Assembly: GCF_001888805.2 (NCBI RefSeq) | Contig: NZ_CP019113.1 | Location: forward strand, 2,914,001 to 2,978,000 | Reading direction: 5' to 3' | From: Enterobacter sp. SA187 | Lineage (GTDB): Bacteria > Pseudomonadota > Gammaproteobacteria > Enterobacterales > Enterobacteriaceae | Length of the DNA: 64,000 nucleotides | In this document: in pieces, positions 9,343 to 18,268 of the stretch | Layout of the letters: every line of letters starts with the position of its first letter | Position numbering within the stretch: the first letter of the stretch is position 1 | Notes under the pieces: generated by a model | Database searches by the model: none | Seen by the model: only the letters and a program-made list of their open reading frames with translations | Told to the model about the DNA's origin: nothing | Program-made: the position numbers and the translations under genes

Positions 9343-9927
9343 TTAATATAATAATGGATTACTGTTTTCCCGGCGCAGCATCTGGCACAGGGCAATCAGC
9401 GGCAGACCCACCAGCGTATTGGGGTCGCGCCCCTCAAGGCGTTCAAACAGGGTGATGCCAAGGCCCTCGCTTTTGAAGCTGCCTGCACAGTTCAGCGGAC
9501 GCTCTTTACGCAGGTAATCGCCGATCTCCTGCTCGCTGAGGTGACGAAAATGCACATCGAAAGGCTCACATTCGGTTTGCAGATGACCGGTAGCGGAATT
9601 ATAAAGCGCAAGGCCGGTATAAAAAGTAACGATATTGCCCCGCGCCTTCATCAACTGGCAGTATGCATTTTCTTCTGTCAGCGGTTTACCGGTAATTTCA
9701 CCATCCAGTACGCACACCTGATCGGAACCGATAATAAGGTGCGCCGGATAACGTTCGGCAAGGGACTGCGCTTTCGCCTGCGCCAGTCGCAGCACCAGCT
9801 GACGCGGGGTTTCGCCCGCCCTGGGCGTTTCATCGACACCGGGGGCGGCGCACTCAAAAGGCACGCCAATTTTTTCCAGCAGCGCGCGACGATAAGGCGA
9901 AGTGGAAGCGAGCACGAGATTTGACAT
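9343..9927 (-). CDS. yceF: Maf-like nucleotide pyrophosphatase YceF (m7GTP-preferring)
   Basis: YceF is a Maf/HAM1-fold house-cleaning pyrophosphatase that in E. coli hydrolyses 7-methyl-GTP. The 194 residues match E. coli YceF in length. They carry the family start STSPYRRALLEK, the conserved VDE (about 26-28) and the IIGSDQVCVLDG segment with the catalytic aspartate. It is transcribed away from yceD, with 143 bp between them. Confidence 0.96.
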   Translation of the reverse strand: MSNLVLASTSPYRRALLEKIGVPFECAAPGVDETPRAGETPRQLVLRLAQAKAQSLAERYPAHLIIGSDQVCVLDGEITGKPLTEENAYCQLMKARGNIVTFYTGLALYNSATGHLQTECEPFDVHFRHLSEQEIGDYLRKERPLNCAGSFKSEGLGITLFERLEGRDPNTLVGLPLIALCQMLRRENSNPLLY

Positions 9928-10070
9928 ATTTTTTCCACCTTTTATATAGCGTAACCAGGTCAGGCATTTTAAACTACAGGCCGCAATGTGTGCGAATAAT
10001 TGGCAAAAGGCAACCGCAGGCTGCCTTTTTCTTTGACTCTATGACATTACAAAGTTAATATGCGCGCCCT

Positions 10071-10592
10071 ATGCAAAAGGTAAAATTACCCCTGACTCTT
10101 GATCCGGTCCGTACGGCTCAAAAACGCCTTGATTACGAGGGAATCTATACTCGCGATCAGGCTGAGCGTGTCGCCGAATCCGTAGTTAGTGTGGACAGTG
10201 ATGTGGAATGCTCCATGTCGTTTGCTATCGACAACCAGCGTCTGGCGGTATTAACCGGCGATGCGAAGGTATCGGTAACGCTCGAATGCCAGCGTTGCGG
10301 GAAGCCGTTTCCCCATCAGGTCTACACACAGTATTGTTTTAGCCCGATCGTCAAAGACGAACAGGCCGAAGCACTCCCGGAAGCGTACGAGCCAATTCAG
10401 GTCAACGAATTTGGTGAAATCGATCTGCTGGCGCTGGTGGAAGATGAAATTATCCTCACCTTGCCGGTAGTTCCGGTGCATGATTCTGAACACTGTGAAG
10501 TGTCCGAGGCGGACATGGTGTTTGGTGAATTGCCTGATGAAGCGCAAAAGCCAAACCCATTTGCCGTATTAGCCAGCTTAAAGCGCAAGTAA
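10071..10592 (+). CDS. yceD: DUF177 protein YceD, 23S rRNA accumulation factor
   Basis: The 173-residue product matches E. coli YceD closely (MQKVKLPLTLDPVRTAQKRL...). The family has the conserved CxxC pair in LECQRCGKPF and an acidic C-terminal part. Bacterial and plant homologues are linked to 23S rRNA accumulation; the exact action is not known. It precedes rpmF by 50 bp and heads the ribosome/lipid operon. Confidence 0.95.
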   Translation: MQKVKLPLTLDPVRTAQKRLDYEGIYTRDQAERVAESVVSVDSDVECSMSFAIDNQRLAVLTGDAKVSVTLECQRCGKPFPHQVYTQYCFSPIVKDEQAEALPEAYEPIQVNEFGEIDLLALVEDEIILTLPVVPVHDSEHCEVSEADMVFGELPDEAQKPNPFAVLASLKRK

Positions 10593-10642
10593 CAGGTTCT
10601 GCCTGTTCTTACGTGGATAACCGTAATTGAGGAGTAAGGTCC

Positions 10643-10816
10643 ATGGCCGTACAACAAAATAAACCAACCCGTTCCAAACGTGGCATGCGTCGTTCCCATG
10701 ACGCGCTGACCGCAGTCACCAGCCTGTCTGTAGACAAAACTTCTGGTGAGTCTCACCTGCGTCACCACATGACCGCTGACGGTTTCTACCGTGGTCGCAA
10801 GGTAATCACTAAGTAA
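10643..10816 (+). CDS. rpmF: 50S ribosomal protein L32
   Basis: The 57-residue sequence MAVQQNKPTRSKRGMRRSHD... is L32, a small protein of the large ribosomal subunit. It has the basic N-terminus and ends in RGRKVITK. The ATG is preceded by GGAGTAAGG. It lies between yceD and plsX as in other enterobacteria, linking ribosome and phospholipid synthesis in one transcript. Confidence 0.97.
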   Translation: MAVQQNKPTRSKRGMRRSHDALTAVTSLSVDKTSGESHLRHHMTADGFYRGRKVITK

Positions 10817-10868
10817 TCACGCTTTTGCGTGATGAAGCTTAGTGAGGATTTCCCCGTGTAAGCGGGGA
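10816..10868 (+). promoter_or_regulatory. Two intercistronic hairpins between rpmF and plsX; the second covers the plsX ribosome site
   Basis: The first hairpin, ATCACGC-TTTT-GCGTGAT (10816-10833), has no T run and is not a classical terminator. The second, TCCCCG-N6-CGGGGA (10851-10868), pairs the GGGGA that would serve as the Shine-Dalgarno of the TTG start at 10878. A minimal start-stop GTGTAA (10856-10861) preceded by GAGGA lies in the same hairpin. The structure and its effect on plsX translation are inferred. Confidence 0.5.
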
Positions 10869-10877
10869 TATACCGCC

Positions 10878-11912
10878 TTGACACGTCTAACCCTGGCGTT
10901 AGATGTCATGGGGGGCGATTTTGGCCCTTCCGTGACGGTGCCTGCAGCATTGCAGGCACTGAATTCTAATTCACAACTCACTCTTCTTTTAGTCGGCGAT
11001 CCCGACGCAATCACGCCATTACTTGCCAGAGCTGATTTCGAACAACGTTCGCGTCTGCAGATTATCCCTGCGCAGTCAGTTATTGCCAGTGATGCGCGCG
11101 CCTCGCAGGTGATACGCAATAGCCGTGGCAGTTCGATGCGCATTGCGCTGGAGCTGGTAAAAGAAGGGCGCGCCGAGGCCTGCGTGAGCGCAGGGAATAC
11201 CGGCGCGTTGATGGGGCTGGCTAAACTCCTGCTCAGGCCGATTGACGGCATTGAGCGTCCGGCGCTGATGACGGTATTACCGCATCAGCAGAAGGGCAAA
11301 ACGGTGGTGCTGGATTTAGGCGCTAACGTGGATTGCGACAGCACGATGCTGATGCAGTTCGCGTTGATGGGTTCGGTGATGGCGGAAGAAGTGCTTGGCA
11401 TTCCTCATCCCCGCGTGGCATTGCTGAACATCGGCGAAGAAGAGACCAAAGGTCTCGACAGCATTCGCGATGCCGCAGCCTTGTTAAAATCCATCCCGTC
11501 GATTAACTATATTGGCTATCTTGAAGCTAACGAATTACTCACCGGCAAAACGGATGTGCTGGTATGTGACGGTTTTACGGGAAACGTCACATTAAAGACC
11601 ATGGAAGGTGTGGTCAGAATGTTCCTTTCGCTGCTGAAATCGCAGGGCGAGGGGAAAAAACGGTCGTGGTGGCTGATTTTATTAAAGCGTTGGTTACAAA
11701 AAAGCCTGAGCAGGCGATTCAGTCACCTCAACCCCGACCAGTATAATGGCGCGTGTCTGTTAGGATTGCGCGGCACGGTGATTAAGAGTCATGGTGCAGC
11801 CAATCAGCGAGCGTTTACAGTCGCGATTGAACAGGCAGTGCAGGCGGTGCAGCGACAAGTCCCTTCGCGGATTGCCGCTCGCCTGGAATCTGTGTTACCG
11901 GAAAAAGACTGA
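10878..11912 (+). CDS. plsX: Acyl-ACP:phosphate acyltransferase PlsX
   Basis: PlsX converts acyl-ACP and phosphate to acyl-phosphate, the donor for glycerol-3-phosphate acylation at the start of phospholipid synthesis. The sequence from TTG 10878 (MTRLTLALDVMGGDFGPS) matches E. coli PlsX, including the GNTGALMG and CDGFTGNV segments. The GTG at 10842 would add 12 non-conserved residues. The product is 344 residues; the C-terminus ends ...ESVLPEKD, about 12 residues shorter than E. coli. fabH starts 6 bases after its stop, suggesting coupled expression. Confidence 0.94.
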   Translation: MTRLTLALDVMGGDFGPSVTVPAALQALNSNSQLTLLLVGDPDAITPLLARADFEQRSRLQIIPAQSVIASDARASQVIRNSRGSSMRIALELVKEGRAEACVSAGNTGALMGLAKLLLRPIDGIERPALMTVLPHQQKGKTVVLDLGANVDCDSTMLMQFALMGSVMAEEVLGIPHPRVALLNIGEEETKGLDSIRDAAALLKSIPSINYIGYLEANELLTGKTDVLVCDGFTGNVTLKTMEGVVRMFLSLLKSQGEGKKRSWWLILLKRWLQKSLSRRFSHLNPDQYNGACLLGLRGTVIKSHGAANQRAFTVAIEQAVQAVQRQVPSRIAARLESVLPEKD

Positions 11913-11918
11913 GCGTAC

Positions 11919-12872
11919 ATGCATACGAAGATTATTGGTACCGGCAGCTATCTGCCTGAACAAGTGCGAACCAACGCCGACCTGGAAAAAATGGTGGATA
12001 CCTCCGACGAGTGGATTGTCACGCGCACGGGTATCCGCGAACGCCGCATTGCCGCGCCTGATGAAACCGTGTCTACCATGGGTTTCGAGGCAGCAAAACG
12101 CGCGCTGGAAATGTCAGGTATTGATAAGAATGAAATTGGCCTGATCATCGTGGCAACGACGTCAGCGACGCACGCCTTTCCGAGCGCGGCCTGCCAGGTG
12201 CAGAGCATGCTGGAAATTAAAGGCTGTCCGGCCTTCGACGTGGCCGCAGCCTGTGCCGGTTTCACCTATGCCCTGAGCATTGCCGATCAGTACGTAAAAT
12301 CCGGCGCCGTGAAATATGCGCTGGTGATCGGGTCCGATGTACTGGCCCGCACCTGCGATCCGGCGGATCGTGGCACCATTATTATTTTTGGCGATGGTGC
12401 GGGTGCCGTGCTGCTCGGCGCGTCTGAAGAGCAGGGCATTATCTCCACCCATCTGCACGCTGACGGCAGTTACGGTGAATTACTGACGTTGCCGAACATT
12501 GATCGCGTGACGCCGGACAACCCGACTTATCTGACGATGGCCGGTAACGAAGTCTTTAAAGTGGCCGTGACGGAACTGGCGCACATCGTCGAAGAAACCC
12601 TGGCGGCGAATAACCTCGACCGCAGTGAACTCGACTGGCTGGTGCCGCACCAGGCTAACCTGCGTATTATCAGCGCGACAGCCAGAAAACTGGGCATGTC
12701 GATGGATAACGTTGTCGTGACCCTGGATCGTCATGGCAATACCTCTGCGGCTTCGGTGCCATGCGCCTTAGACGAAGCCGTCCGGGACGGACGCATCAAG
12801 CCGGGGCAGCTGGTGCTGCTTGAAGCCTTCGGCGGCGGGTTCACCTGGGGTTCCGCACTGGTTCGTTTCTAA
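11919..12872 (+). CDS. fabH: 3-oxoacyl-ACP synthase III (KASIII)
   Basis: FabH condenses acetyl-CoA with malonyl-ACP to start each fatty acid. The 317 residues have the same length as in E. coli. The catalytic Cys112 is in VAAACAGFTY, the histidine in WLVPHQANLRI and the asparagine in DRHGNTSAASVP. It lies within the plsX-fabHDG run. Confidence 0.98.
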   Translation: MHTKIIGTGSYLPEQVRTNADLEKMVDTSDEWIVTRTGIRERRIAAPDETVSTMGFEAAKRALEMSGIDKNEIGLIIVATTSATHAFPSAACQVQSMLEIKGCPAFDVAAACAGFTYALSIADQYVKSGAVKYALVIGSDVLARTCDPADRGTIIIFGDGAGAVLLGASEEQGIISTHLHADGSYGELLTLPNIDRVTPDNPTYLTMAGNEVFKVAVTELAHIVEETLAANNLDRSELDWLVPHQANLRIISATARKLGMSMDNVVVTLDRHGNTSAASVPCALDEAVRDGRIKPGQLVLLEAFGGGFTWGSALVRF

Positions 12873-12889
12873 AATTTAAGGATAAAAAC

Positions 12890-13819
12890 ATGACGCAATT
12901 TGCATTTGTGTTCCCGGGACAGGGCTCTCAGGCCGTTGGCATGCTCGCTGAACTGGCTGCCGACTATCCGGTGATTGAAGAAACTTTCCGCGAAGCGACA
13001 GCGGTGCTGGGCTATGATCTGTGGGCGCTGGCTCAACAGGGCCCGGCAGAAGAACTGAATAAAACCTGGCAGACGCAGCCTGCGCTGCTGACGGCTTCCG
13101 TGGCGCTGTGGCGCGTATGGCAGCAGGCGGGCGGTAAAACCCCTGCCATGATGGCAGGCCACAGCCTGGGTGAATACTCTGCGCTGGTGTGCGCGGGCGT
13201 TATTGATTTCGCTGATGCGGTTCGCCTGGTCGAGCTGCGCGGTAAATTTATGCAGGAAGCCGTGCCTGCGGGTACGGGCGGCATGTCCGCTATTATTGGC
13301 CTGGACGATGCGGCCATCGCTAAAGCCTGCGAAGAATCTGCCGAAGGGCAGGTGGTTTCACCGGTGAACTTTAACTCGCCGGGCCAGGTGGTGATCGCCG
13401 GTCATAAAGAAGCGGTTGAACGTGCAGGCGCAGCCTGTAAAGCGGCGGGCGCAAAACGCGCGTTGCCGTTGCCGGTCAGCGTACCGTCACACTGCGCGCT
13501 GATGAAGCCTGCGGCAGAGAAGCTGGCGGCAGAGCTTGAGAAAATCACCTTTAACACTCCGTCAGTTCCGGTTGTGAACAACGTGGATGTGAAATGTGAA
13601 ACCACGCCTGCGGCCATCCGTGATGCCCTGGTTCGCCAGCTGTACAGTCCGGTACAATGGACGAAGAGCGTTGAATTCATGGCTGCGCAGGGCGTGGAGC
13701 ACCTGTATGAAGTCGGTCCTGGTAAAGTACTGACCGGCCTGACCAAACGTATTGTTGACACCCTGACAGCGTCGGCCATTAACGAGCCGGCGGCGATGTC
13801 AGCGGCGCTTGAGCAATAA
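12890..13819 (+). CDS. fabD: Malonyl-CoA:ACP transacylase
   Basis: FabD moves malonyl groups from CoA to ACP, supplying the extender for fatty acid synthesis. The 309 residues contain GQGSQ near the start and the nucleophile Ser92 in GHSLGEYSA, with the conserved PVSVPSHC histidine near residue 201. It is 17 bp after fabH and 18 bp before fabG. Confidence 0.98.
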   Translation: MTQFAFVFPGQGSQAVGMLAELAADYPVIEETFREATAVLGYDLWALAQQGPAEELNKTWQTQPALLTASVALWRVWQQAGGKTPAMMAGHSLGEYSALVCAGVIDFADAVRLVELRGKFMQEAVPAGTGGMSAIIGLDDAAIAKACEESAEGQVVSPVNFNSPGQVVIAGHKEAVERAGAACKAAGAKRALPLPVSVPSHCALMKPAAEKLAAELEKITFNTPSVPVVNNVDVKCETTPAAIRDALVRQLYSPVQWTKSVEFMAAQGVEHLYEVGPGKVLTGLTKRIVDTLTASAINEPAAMSAALEQ

Positions 13820-13837
13820 CAGAGGAAAACCAAAACC

Positions 13838-14572
13838 ATGAGTTTTGAAGGAAAAGTTGCACTGGTTACCGGTGCAAGCCGTGGCATTGGCCGCGCAATC
13901 GCTGAAACGCTGGTCGCCCGCGGCGCGAAAGTTGTCGGTACGGCAACCAGCGAAAGTGGCGCACAGGCGATCAGTGATTATTTAGGTGCTAACGGTAAAG
14001 GTCTGATGTTAAACGTGACCGATCCGGCATCTATTGAATCTGTACTGGAAAATATTCGCGCGGAGTTTGGCGAAGTGGACATCCTGGTCAATAATGCCGG
14101 GATCACTCGCGACAACCTGTTAATGCGTATGAAAGATGATGAGTGGATCGATATTCTCGAAACCAACCTTTCATCTGTTTTCCGTCTGTCAAAAGCGGTA
14201 ATGCGCGCTATGATGAAAAAACGTCATGGTCGGATTATCACTATCGGTTCTGTGGTCGGTACCATGGGAAATGCAGGTCAGGCCAACTACGCTGCGGCGA
14301 AAGCGGGTCTGATTGGCTTTAGTAAATCGCTGGCGCGTGAAATCGCGTCCCGCGGTATTACGGTAAACGTTGTTGCTCCGGGCTTTATTGAAACGGACAT
14401 GACGCGTGCGCTCTCTGACGAACAGCGTGCGGGTATTCTGGCGCAGGTTCCTGCGGGTCGCCTCGGTGGCGCTCAGGAAATCGCCAATGCGGTTGCATTT
14501 TTAGCTTCAGACGAGGCGAGTTACATCACGGGTGAAACTTTGCACGTCAACGGCGGGATGTATATGGTTTAA
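13838..14572 (+). CDS. fabG: 3-oxoacyl-ACP reductase
   Basis: FabG is the NADPH-dependent short-chain dehydrogenase that reduces 3-oxoacyl-ACP. The 244-residue protein shows the TGASRGIG cofactor motif (about 12-19), NNAG, and the catalytic serine (IGSVVG) and YxxxK in NYAAAKAG. It is the last gene of the fabHDG run before the separate acpP promoter region. Confidence 0.98.
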   Translation: MSFEGKVALVTGASRGIGRAIAETLVARGAKVVGTATSESGAQAISDYLGANGKGLMLNVTDPASIESVLENIRAEFGEVDILVNNAGITRDNLLMRMKDDEWIDILETNLSSVFRLSKAVMRAMMKKRHGRIITIGSVVGTMGNAGQANYAAAKAGLIGFSKSLAREIASRGITVNVVAPGFIETDMTRALSDEQRAGILAQVPAGRLGGAQEIANAVAFLASDEASYITGETLHVNGGMYMV

Positions 14573-14677
14573 CCACGTTATTTCCTAAAACACATTTAGG
14601 GAATAATTTTATTTGCGTTATCAGGCCAAAAGGCCTCAAAATAGCGTAAAATCGTGGTAAGAACTGCCGGGATTTAG

Positions 14678-14705
14678 TTGCAAATTTTTCAACATTTTAT
14701 ACACT
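14678..14705 (+). promoter_or_regulatory. Candidate acpP promoter
   Basis: TTGCAA and TACACT are separated by 16 bases, about 45 bases before the acpP start. The 178-base fabG-acpP gap is AT rich, as expected for a strong separate promoter for the very abundant acyl carrier protein. Confidence 0.5.
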
Positions 14706-14750
14706 ACGAAAACCATCGCGAAAGCGAGTTTTGATAGGAAATTTAAGAGT

Positions 14751-14987
14751 ATGAGCACTATCGAAGAACGCGTTAAGAAGATTATCGGCGAGCAGCTGGG
14801 CGTTAAGCAGGAAGAAGTGACCAACAATGCATCTTTTGTTGATGACCTGGGCGCAGATTCTCTTGACACCGTTGAGCTGGTAATGGCTTTGGAAGAAGAG
14901 TTTGATACTGAGATTCCGGACGAAGAAGCTGAGAAAATCACTACTGTTCAGGCTGCCATTGATTACATCAACGGTCACCAGGCGTAA
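14751..14987 (+). CDS. acpP: Acyl carrier protein
   Basis: AcpP carries growing acyl chains on a phosphopantetheine arm attached to Ser37 in GADSLDTVE. The 78-residue acidic sequence is essentially the E. coli protein. A strong upstream promoter region and a terminator right after the gene fit its high expression. Confidence 0.99.
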   Translation: MSTIEERVKKIIGEQLGVKQEEVTNNASFVDDLGADSLDTVELVMALEEEFDTEIPDEEAEKITTVQAAIDYINGHQA

Positions 14988-14999
14988 GTGAACATCTCC

Positions 15000-15035
15000 A
15001 GGCGGTCATTCGACCGCCTGAGTTTTATCTTTTAG
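15000..15035 (+). terminator. Terminator or attenuator after acpP
   Basis: A perfect 8-bp stem AGGCGGTC / GACCGCCT is followed by GAGTTTTATCTTTT. It lies 12 bases after acpP and before fabF, so it probably reduces read-through from the highly expressed acpP. Confidence 0.75.
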
Positions 15036-15073
15036 TCCCACAAAATCTTTTTTTCCCTCCCTGGAGGACAAGC

Positions 15074-16315
15074 GTGTCTAAGCGTCGTGTAGTTGTGACC
15101 GGACTCGGCATGTTGTCTCCTGTCGGCAATACCGTAGAGTCCACCTGGAAATCTCTCCTTGCCGGTCAGAGTGGCATCAGCCTGATCGACCATTTCGATA
15201 CTAGCGCCTATGCAACGAAATTTGCTGGCTTAGTAAAGGACTTTAACTGTGAAGACATTATCTCGCGCAAAGAACAGCGCAAGATGGATGCCTTCATTCA
15301 ATATGGAATTGTTGCGGGCTGGCAGGCCATGCAGGATTCTGGCCTGGAAGTCACTCCGGAGAACGCAGGGCGCATTGGCGCGGCGATTGGCTCCGGTATT
15401 GGCGGTCTTGGCTTAATCGAAGAGAACCACACTTCCCTGGTGAATGGTGGTCCACGCAAAATCAGCCCGTTCTTCGTGCCGTCAACGATTGTGAACATGG
15501 TGGCCGGTCATCTGACCATCATGCTTGGCCTGCAGGGTCCGAGCATCTCCATCGCCACGGCCTGTACCTCTGGCGTGCATAACATCGGTCATGCGGCGCG
15601 TATCATTGCTTATGGCGATGCTGACGTGATGCTGGCAGGTGGCGCTGAGAAAGCCAGTACGCCGCTGGGCGTGGGTGGTTTTGGTGCAGCACGTGCGCTG
15701 TCGACGCGTAACGATAACCCGCAAGCGGCAAGCCGTCCGTGGGATAAAGAGCGCGATGGTTTTGTGCTGGGTGACGGCGCAGGCATTATTGTGCTTGAAG
15801 AGTACGAGCACGCGAAAAAACGCGGCGCGAAAATTTATGCGGAACTGGTGGGTTTTGGTATGAGCAGCGATGCTTACCATATGACCTCACCGCCGGAAAA
15901 CGGCGCAGGCGCGGCACTGGCGATGGCCAATGCGCTGCGTGACGCGCAGCTCGATCCGGCTAAAATCGGTTACGTCAACGCGCACGGCACCTCGACGCCG
16001 GCCGGCGACAAAGCGGAAACTCAGGCCGTTAAATCGATCTTTGGCGAGTCAGCCCGTACCCTGATGGTCAGCTCGACTAAATCGATGACCGGACACCTGT
16101 TAGGTGCCGCAGGGGCAGTAGAGTCCATCTACTCCATCCTTGCGCTGCGCGATCAGGCGATCCCGCCAACCATCAACCTGGATAACCCGGATGAAGGTTG
16201 CGACCTGGATTACGTGCCACACACTGCGCGTCAGGTCTCTGGTCTTGAGTACACGCTGTGTAACTCCTTCGGCTTTGGTGGTACTAACGGCTCGTTGATC
16301 TTTAAACGCGTCTGA
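15074..16315 (+). CDS. fabF: 3-oxoacyl-ACP synthase II (KASII)
   Basis: FabF elongates acyl-ACP, notably palmitoleoyl to cis-vaccenoyl, and helps adjust membrane fluidity with temperature. The 413 residues match the usual length. The Cys-His-His triad is visible in TACTSGVHN, VNAHGTSTPAGD and TKSMTGHLLGAAG. GGAGG precedes the start. Confidence 0.98.
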   Translation: MSKRRVVVTGLGMLSPVGNTVESTWKSLLAGQSGISLIDHFDTSAYATKFAGLVKDFNCEDIISRKEQRKMDAFIQYGIVAGWQAMQDSGLEVTPENAGRIGAAIGSGIGGLGLIEENHTSLVNGGPRKISPFFVPSTIVNMVAGHLTIMLGLQGPSISIATACTSGVHNIGHAARIIAYGDADVMLAGGAEKASTPLGVGGFGAARALSTRNDNPQAASRPWDKERDGFVLGDGAGIIVLEEYEHAKKRGAKIYAELVGFGMSSDAYHMTSPPENGAGAALAMANALRDAQLDPAKIGYVNAHGTSTPAGDKAETQAVKSIFGESARTLMVSSTKSMTGHLLGAAGAVESIYSILALRDQAIPPTINLDNPDEGCDLDYVPHTARQVSGLEYTLCNSFGFGGTNGSLIFKRV

Positions 16316-16328
16316 TCCCCGTAGCCTG

Positions 16329-16358
16329 AAAAGGCCCGCTCTGCGGGCCTTTGTTATT
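16329..16358 (+). terminator. Terminator after fabF
   Basis: The 9-bp stem AAGGCCCGC / GCGGGCCTT with a TCT loop is followed by TGTTATTT. It separates the fab cluster from pabC; the T run is interrupted, so some read-through is likely. Confidence 0.7.
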
Positions 16359-16433
16359 TCCATTTCAGCTTTCTCCGCTTGTCCTTCTTCTTTCATCCTG
16401 CCAGACTGGCGTGCCATGCAAACAGGAGCCGCT

Positions 16434-17249
16434 ATGTTCTTGATAAATGGACGTGAACAAGACTCGCTTGCCGCGAACGACCGCGCTATCCAGTTTGGCG
16501 ACGGCTGCTTTACCACAGCCCGGATCCGCCAGGCTGAAGTCCAGCTATTACCGGCCCATATTCGTCGTCTGCGTGAAGCCTGTGAGCGGCTGATGCTGCC
16601 ATTTACTGACTGGCAGGTACTGGAAGCCGAGATGCGCCATCTGGCGCACGGCCATCAACAGGGCGTACTGAAGGTTATGCTTACGCGCGGCGCGGGCGGA
16701 CGCGGATATAGCGCTGCCGCCTGTCATGCGCCGACGCGCCTGCTGTCCGTGTCCCCCCTGCCTGCACACTATGATCGCTGGCGGGAGGAGGGCATCAGGC
16801 TCGCCTTAAGCCCGGTGCGTCTCGGGCGCAATCCTCATCTGGCGGGTATCAAACATCTCAACCGGCTGGAGCAGGTGTTGATCCGTACTCATCTTGAGCA
16901 GACGACCGCCGACGAAGCGCTGGTTCTTGACAGCGACGGGTTCATTACGGAATGCTGTGCCGCGAATCTGTTCTGGCGAAAAGGCAATGACGTCTTTACC
17001 CCGAATCTGGATCACGCAGGCGTGAACGGTATTATGCGCCAGCACTGTATTGCGCAGCTGGCGGCGTCACCCTTTCGTGTGGTGGAAGTCCATGCGGCAG
17101 AAGAAGCCCTGGCAGATGCCGACGAAGTGCTCATCTGTAATGCGTTAATGCCGGTTATTGCGGTTCGTGCATATGGCGAACGGACGTGGACGTCACGCAC
17201 GCTGTATCAATTTTTAGCCCCACTTTGTGAGCATTCGATTTCGTCATGA
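16434..17249 (+). CDS. pabC: Aminodeoxychorismate lyase
   Basis: PabC is the PLP enzyme that converts 4-amino-4-deoxychorismate to 4-aminobenzoate and pyruvate for folate synthesis. The 271-residue fold-type IV protein contains GIKHLNRLEQVL with the PLP lysine, and ECCAANLFW. The start at 16434 (MFLINGREQD) matches E. coli and has CAGGAG in front. The stop overlaps the mltG start (ATGA). Confidence 0.96.
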   Translation: MFLINGREQDSLAANDRAIQFGDGCFTTARIRQAEVQLLPAHIRRLREACERLMLPFTDWQVLEAEMRHLAHGHQQGVLKVMLTRGAGGRGYSAAACHAPTRLLSVSPLPAHYDRWREEGIRLALSPVRLGRNPHLAGIKHLNRLEQVLIRTHLEQTTADEALVLDSDGFITECCAANLFWRKGNDVFTPNLDHAGVNGIMRQHCIAQLAASPFRVVEVHAAEEALADADEVLICNALMPVIAVRAYGERTWTSRTLYQFLAPLCEHSISS

Positions 17250-18268
17250 AGAAACTGTTTCGGTTCGTGCTGATCCTCGCGGTGATCCTGGTTATCGCTG
17301 CGGGTGCGGGTCTGTGGAAAGTCCGCCAGATGGCGAACAGCCCGATCCTTGTAAAAGAAGAGACTATTTTCACTCTGAAAGCTGGCACGGGCCGCATCGC
17401 CCTTGGCGATCAGCTGCATGCTGAGAAGATCATTAATCGCCCGCGCGTCTTTCAGTGGTTATTACGCGTGGAGCCGGATCTGTCGCACTTCAAGGCCGGG
17501 ACCTATCGCCTGACGCCGAAAATGACCGTGCGCGACATGCTGTTGCTGCTGGAAAGCGGCAAAGAAGCGCAGTTCCCGCTGCGTCTGGTGGAAGGCATGC
17601 GCCTGAGCGATTATCTTCGCCAGCTGCGTAACGCGCCCTATATCAGGCACACGCTGAAGGACGACAGTTATCAGACCGTCGCCGCTGCGCTCAAGTTCGA
17701 CAACCCGGAATGGGTGGAAGGCTGGTTCTGGCCGGACACCTGGATGTATACCGCCAATACCACGGATATTGCGTTGCTGAAGCGCGCGCATCAGAAAATG
17801 GTGGCGGCAGTGGACAGCGCCTGGGAAGGGCGGATGGAAGGACTGCCCTACGCGGATAAAAATCAGCTGGTCACCATGGCGTCCATCATTGAAAAAGAGA
17901 CGGCGGTCGCCAGCGAGCGGGACCGCGTCGCCTCGGTGTTTATCAACCGCCTGCGCATTGGCATGCGTCTGCAAACCGATCCGACGGTGATTTACGGCAT
18001 GGGTGAAAAATATAACGGTAAACTGTCGCGCAGCGATCTTGAGACGCCAACCGCGTACAATACCTATACCATCACCGGATTGCCGCCTGGCCCCATCGCC
18101 ACGCCAGGCGAAGCCTCATTGAAGGCCGCCGCGCATCCGGCCAAAACGCCGTATCTCTATTTTGTGGCTGACGGTAAGGGAGGGCATACCTTCAACACCA
18201 ATCTCGCCAGCCATAACCGTTCAGTGCAGGACTATCTGAAAGTATTAAAGGAAAAAAATGGGCAGTAA
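17246..18268 (+). CDS. mltG: Endolytic peptidoglycan transglycosylase MltG
   Basis: MltG (YceG) is an inner-membrane lytic transglycosylase that cuts nascent glycan strands and sets their length. The 340 residues have one N-terminal membrane helix (about 4-24), a LysM-like region and the YceG domain with the catalytic glutamate in MASIIEKETA (E218 in E. coli). It overlaps pabC by 4 bases and tmk by 11, so the four genes pabC-mltG-tmk-holB form one translationally coupled unit. Confidence 0.97.
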   Translation: MKKLFRFVLILAVILVIAAGAGLWKVRQMANSPILVKEETIFTLKAGTGRIALGDQLHAEKIINRPRVFQWLLRVEPDLSHFKAGTYRLTPKMTVRDMLLLLESGKEAQFPLRLVEGMRLSDYLRQLRNAPYIRHTLKDDSYQTVAAALKFDNPEWVEGWFWPDTWMYTANTTDIALLKRAHQKMVAAVDSAWEGRMEGLPYADKNQLVTMASIIEKETAVASERDRVASVFINRLRIGMRLQTDPTVIYGMGEKYNGKLSRSDLETPTAYNTYTITGLPPGPIATPGEASLKAAAHPAKTPYLYFVADGKGGHTFNTNLASHNRSVQDYLKVLKEKNGQ

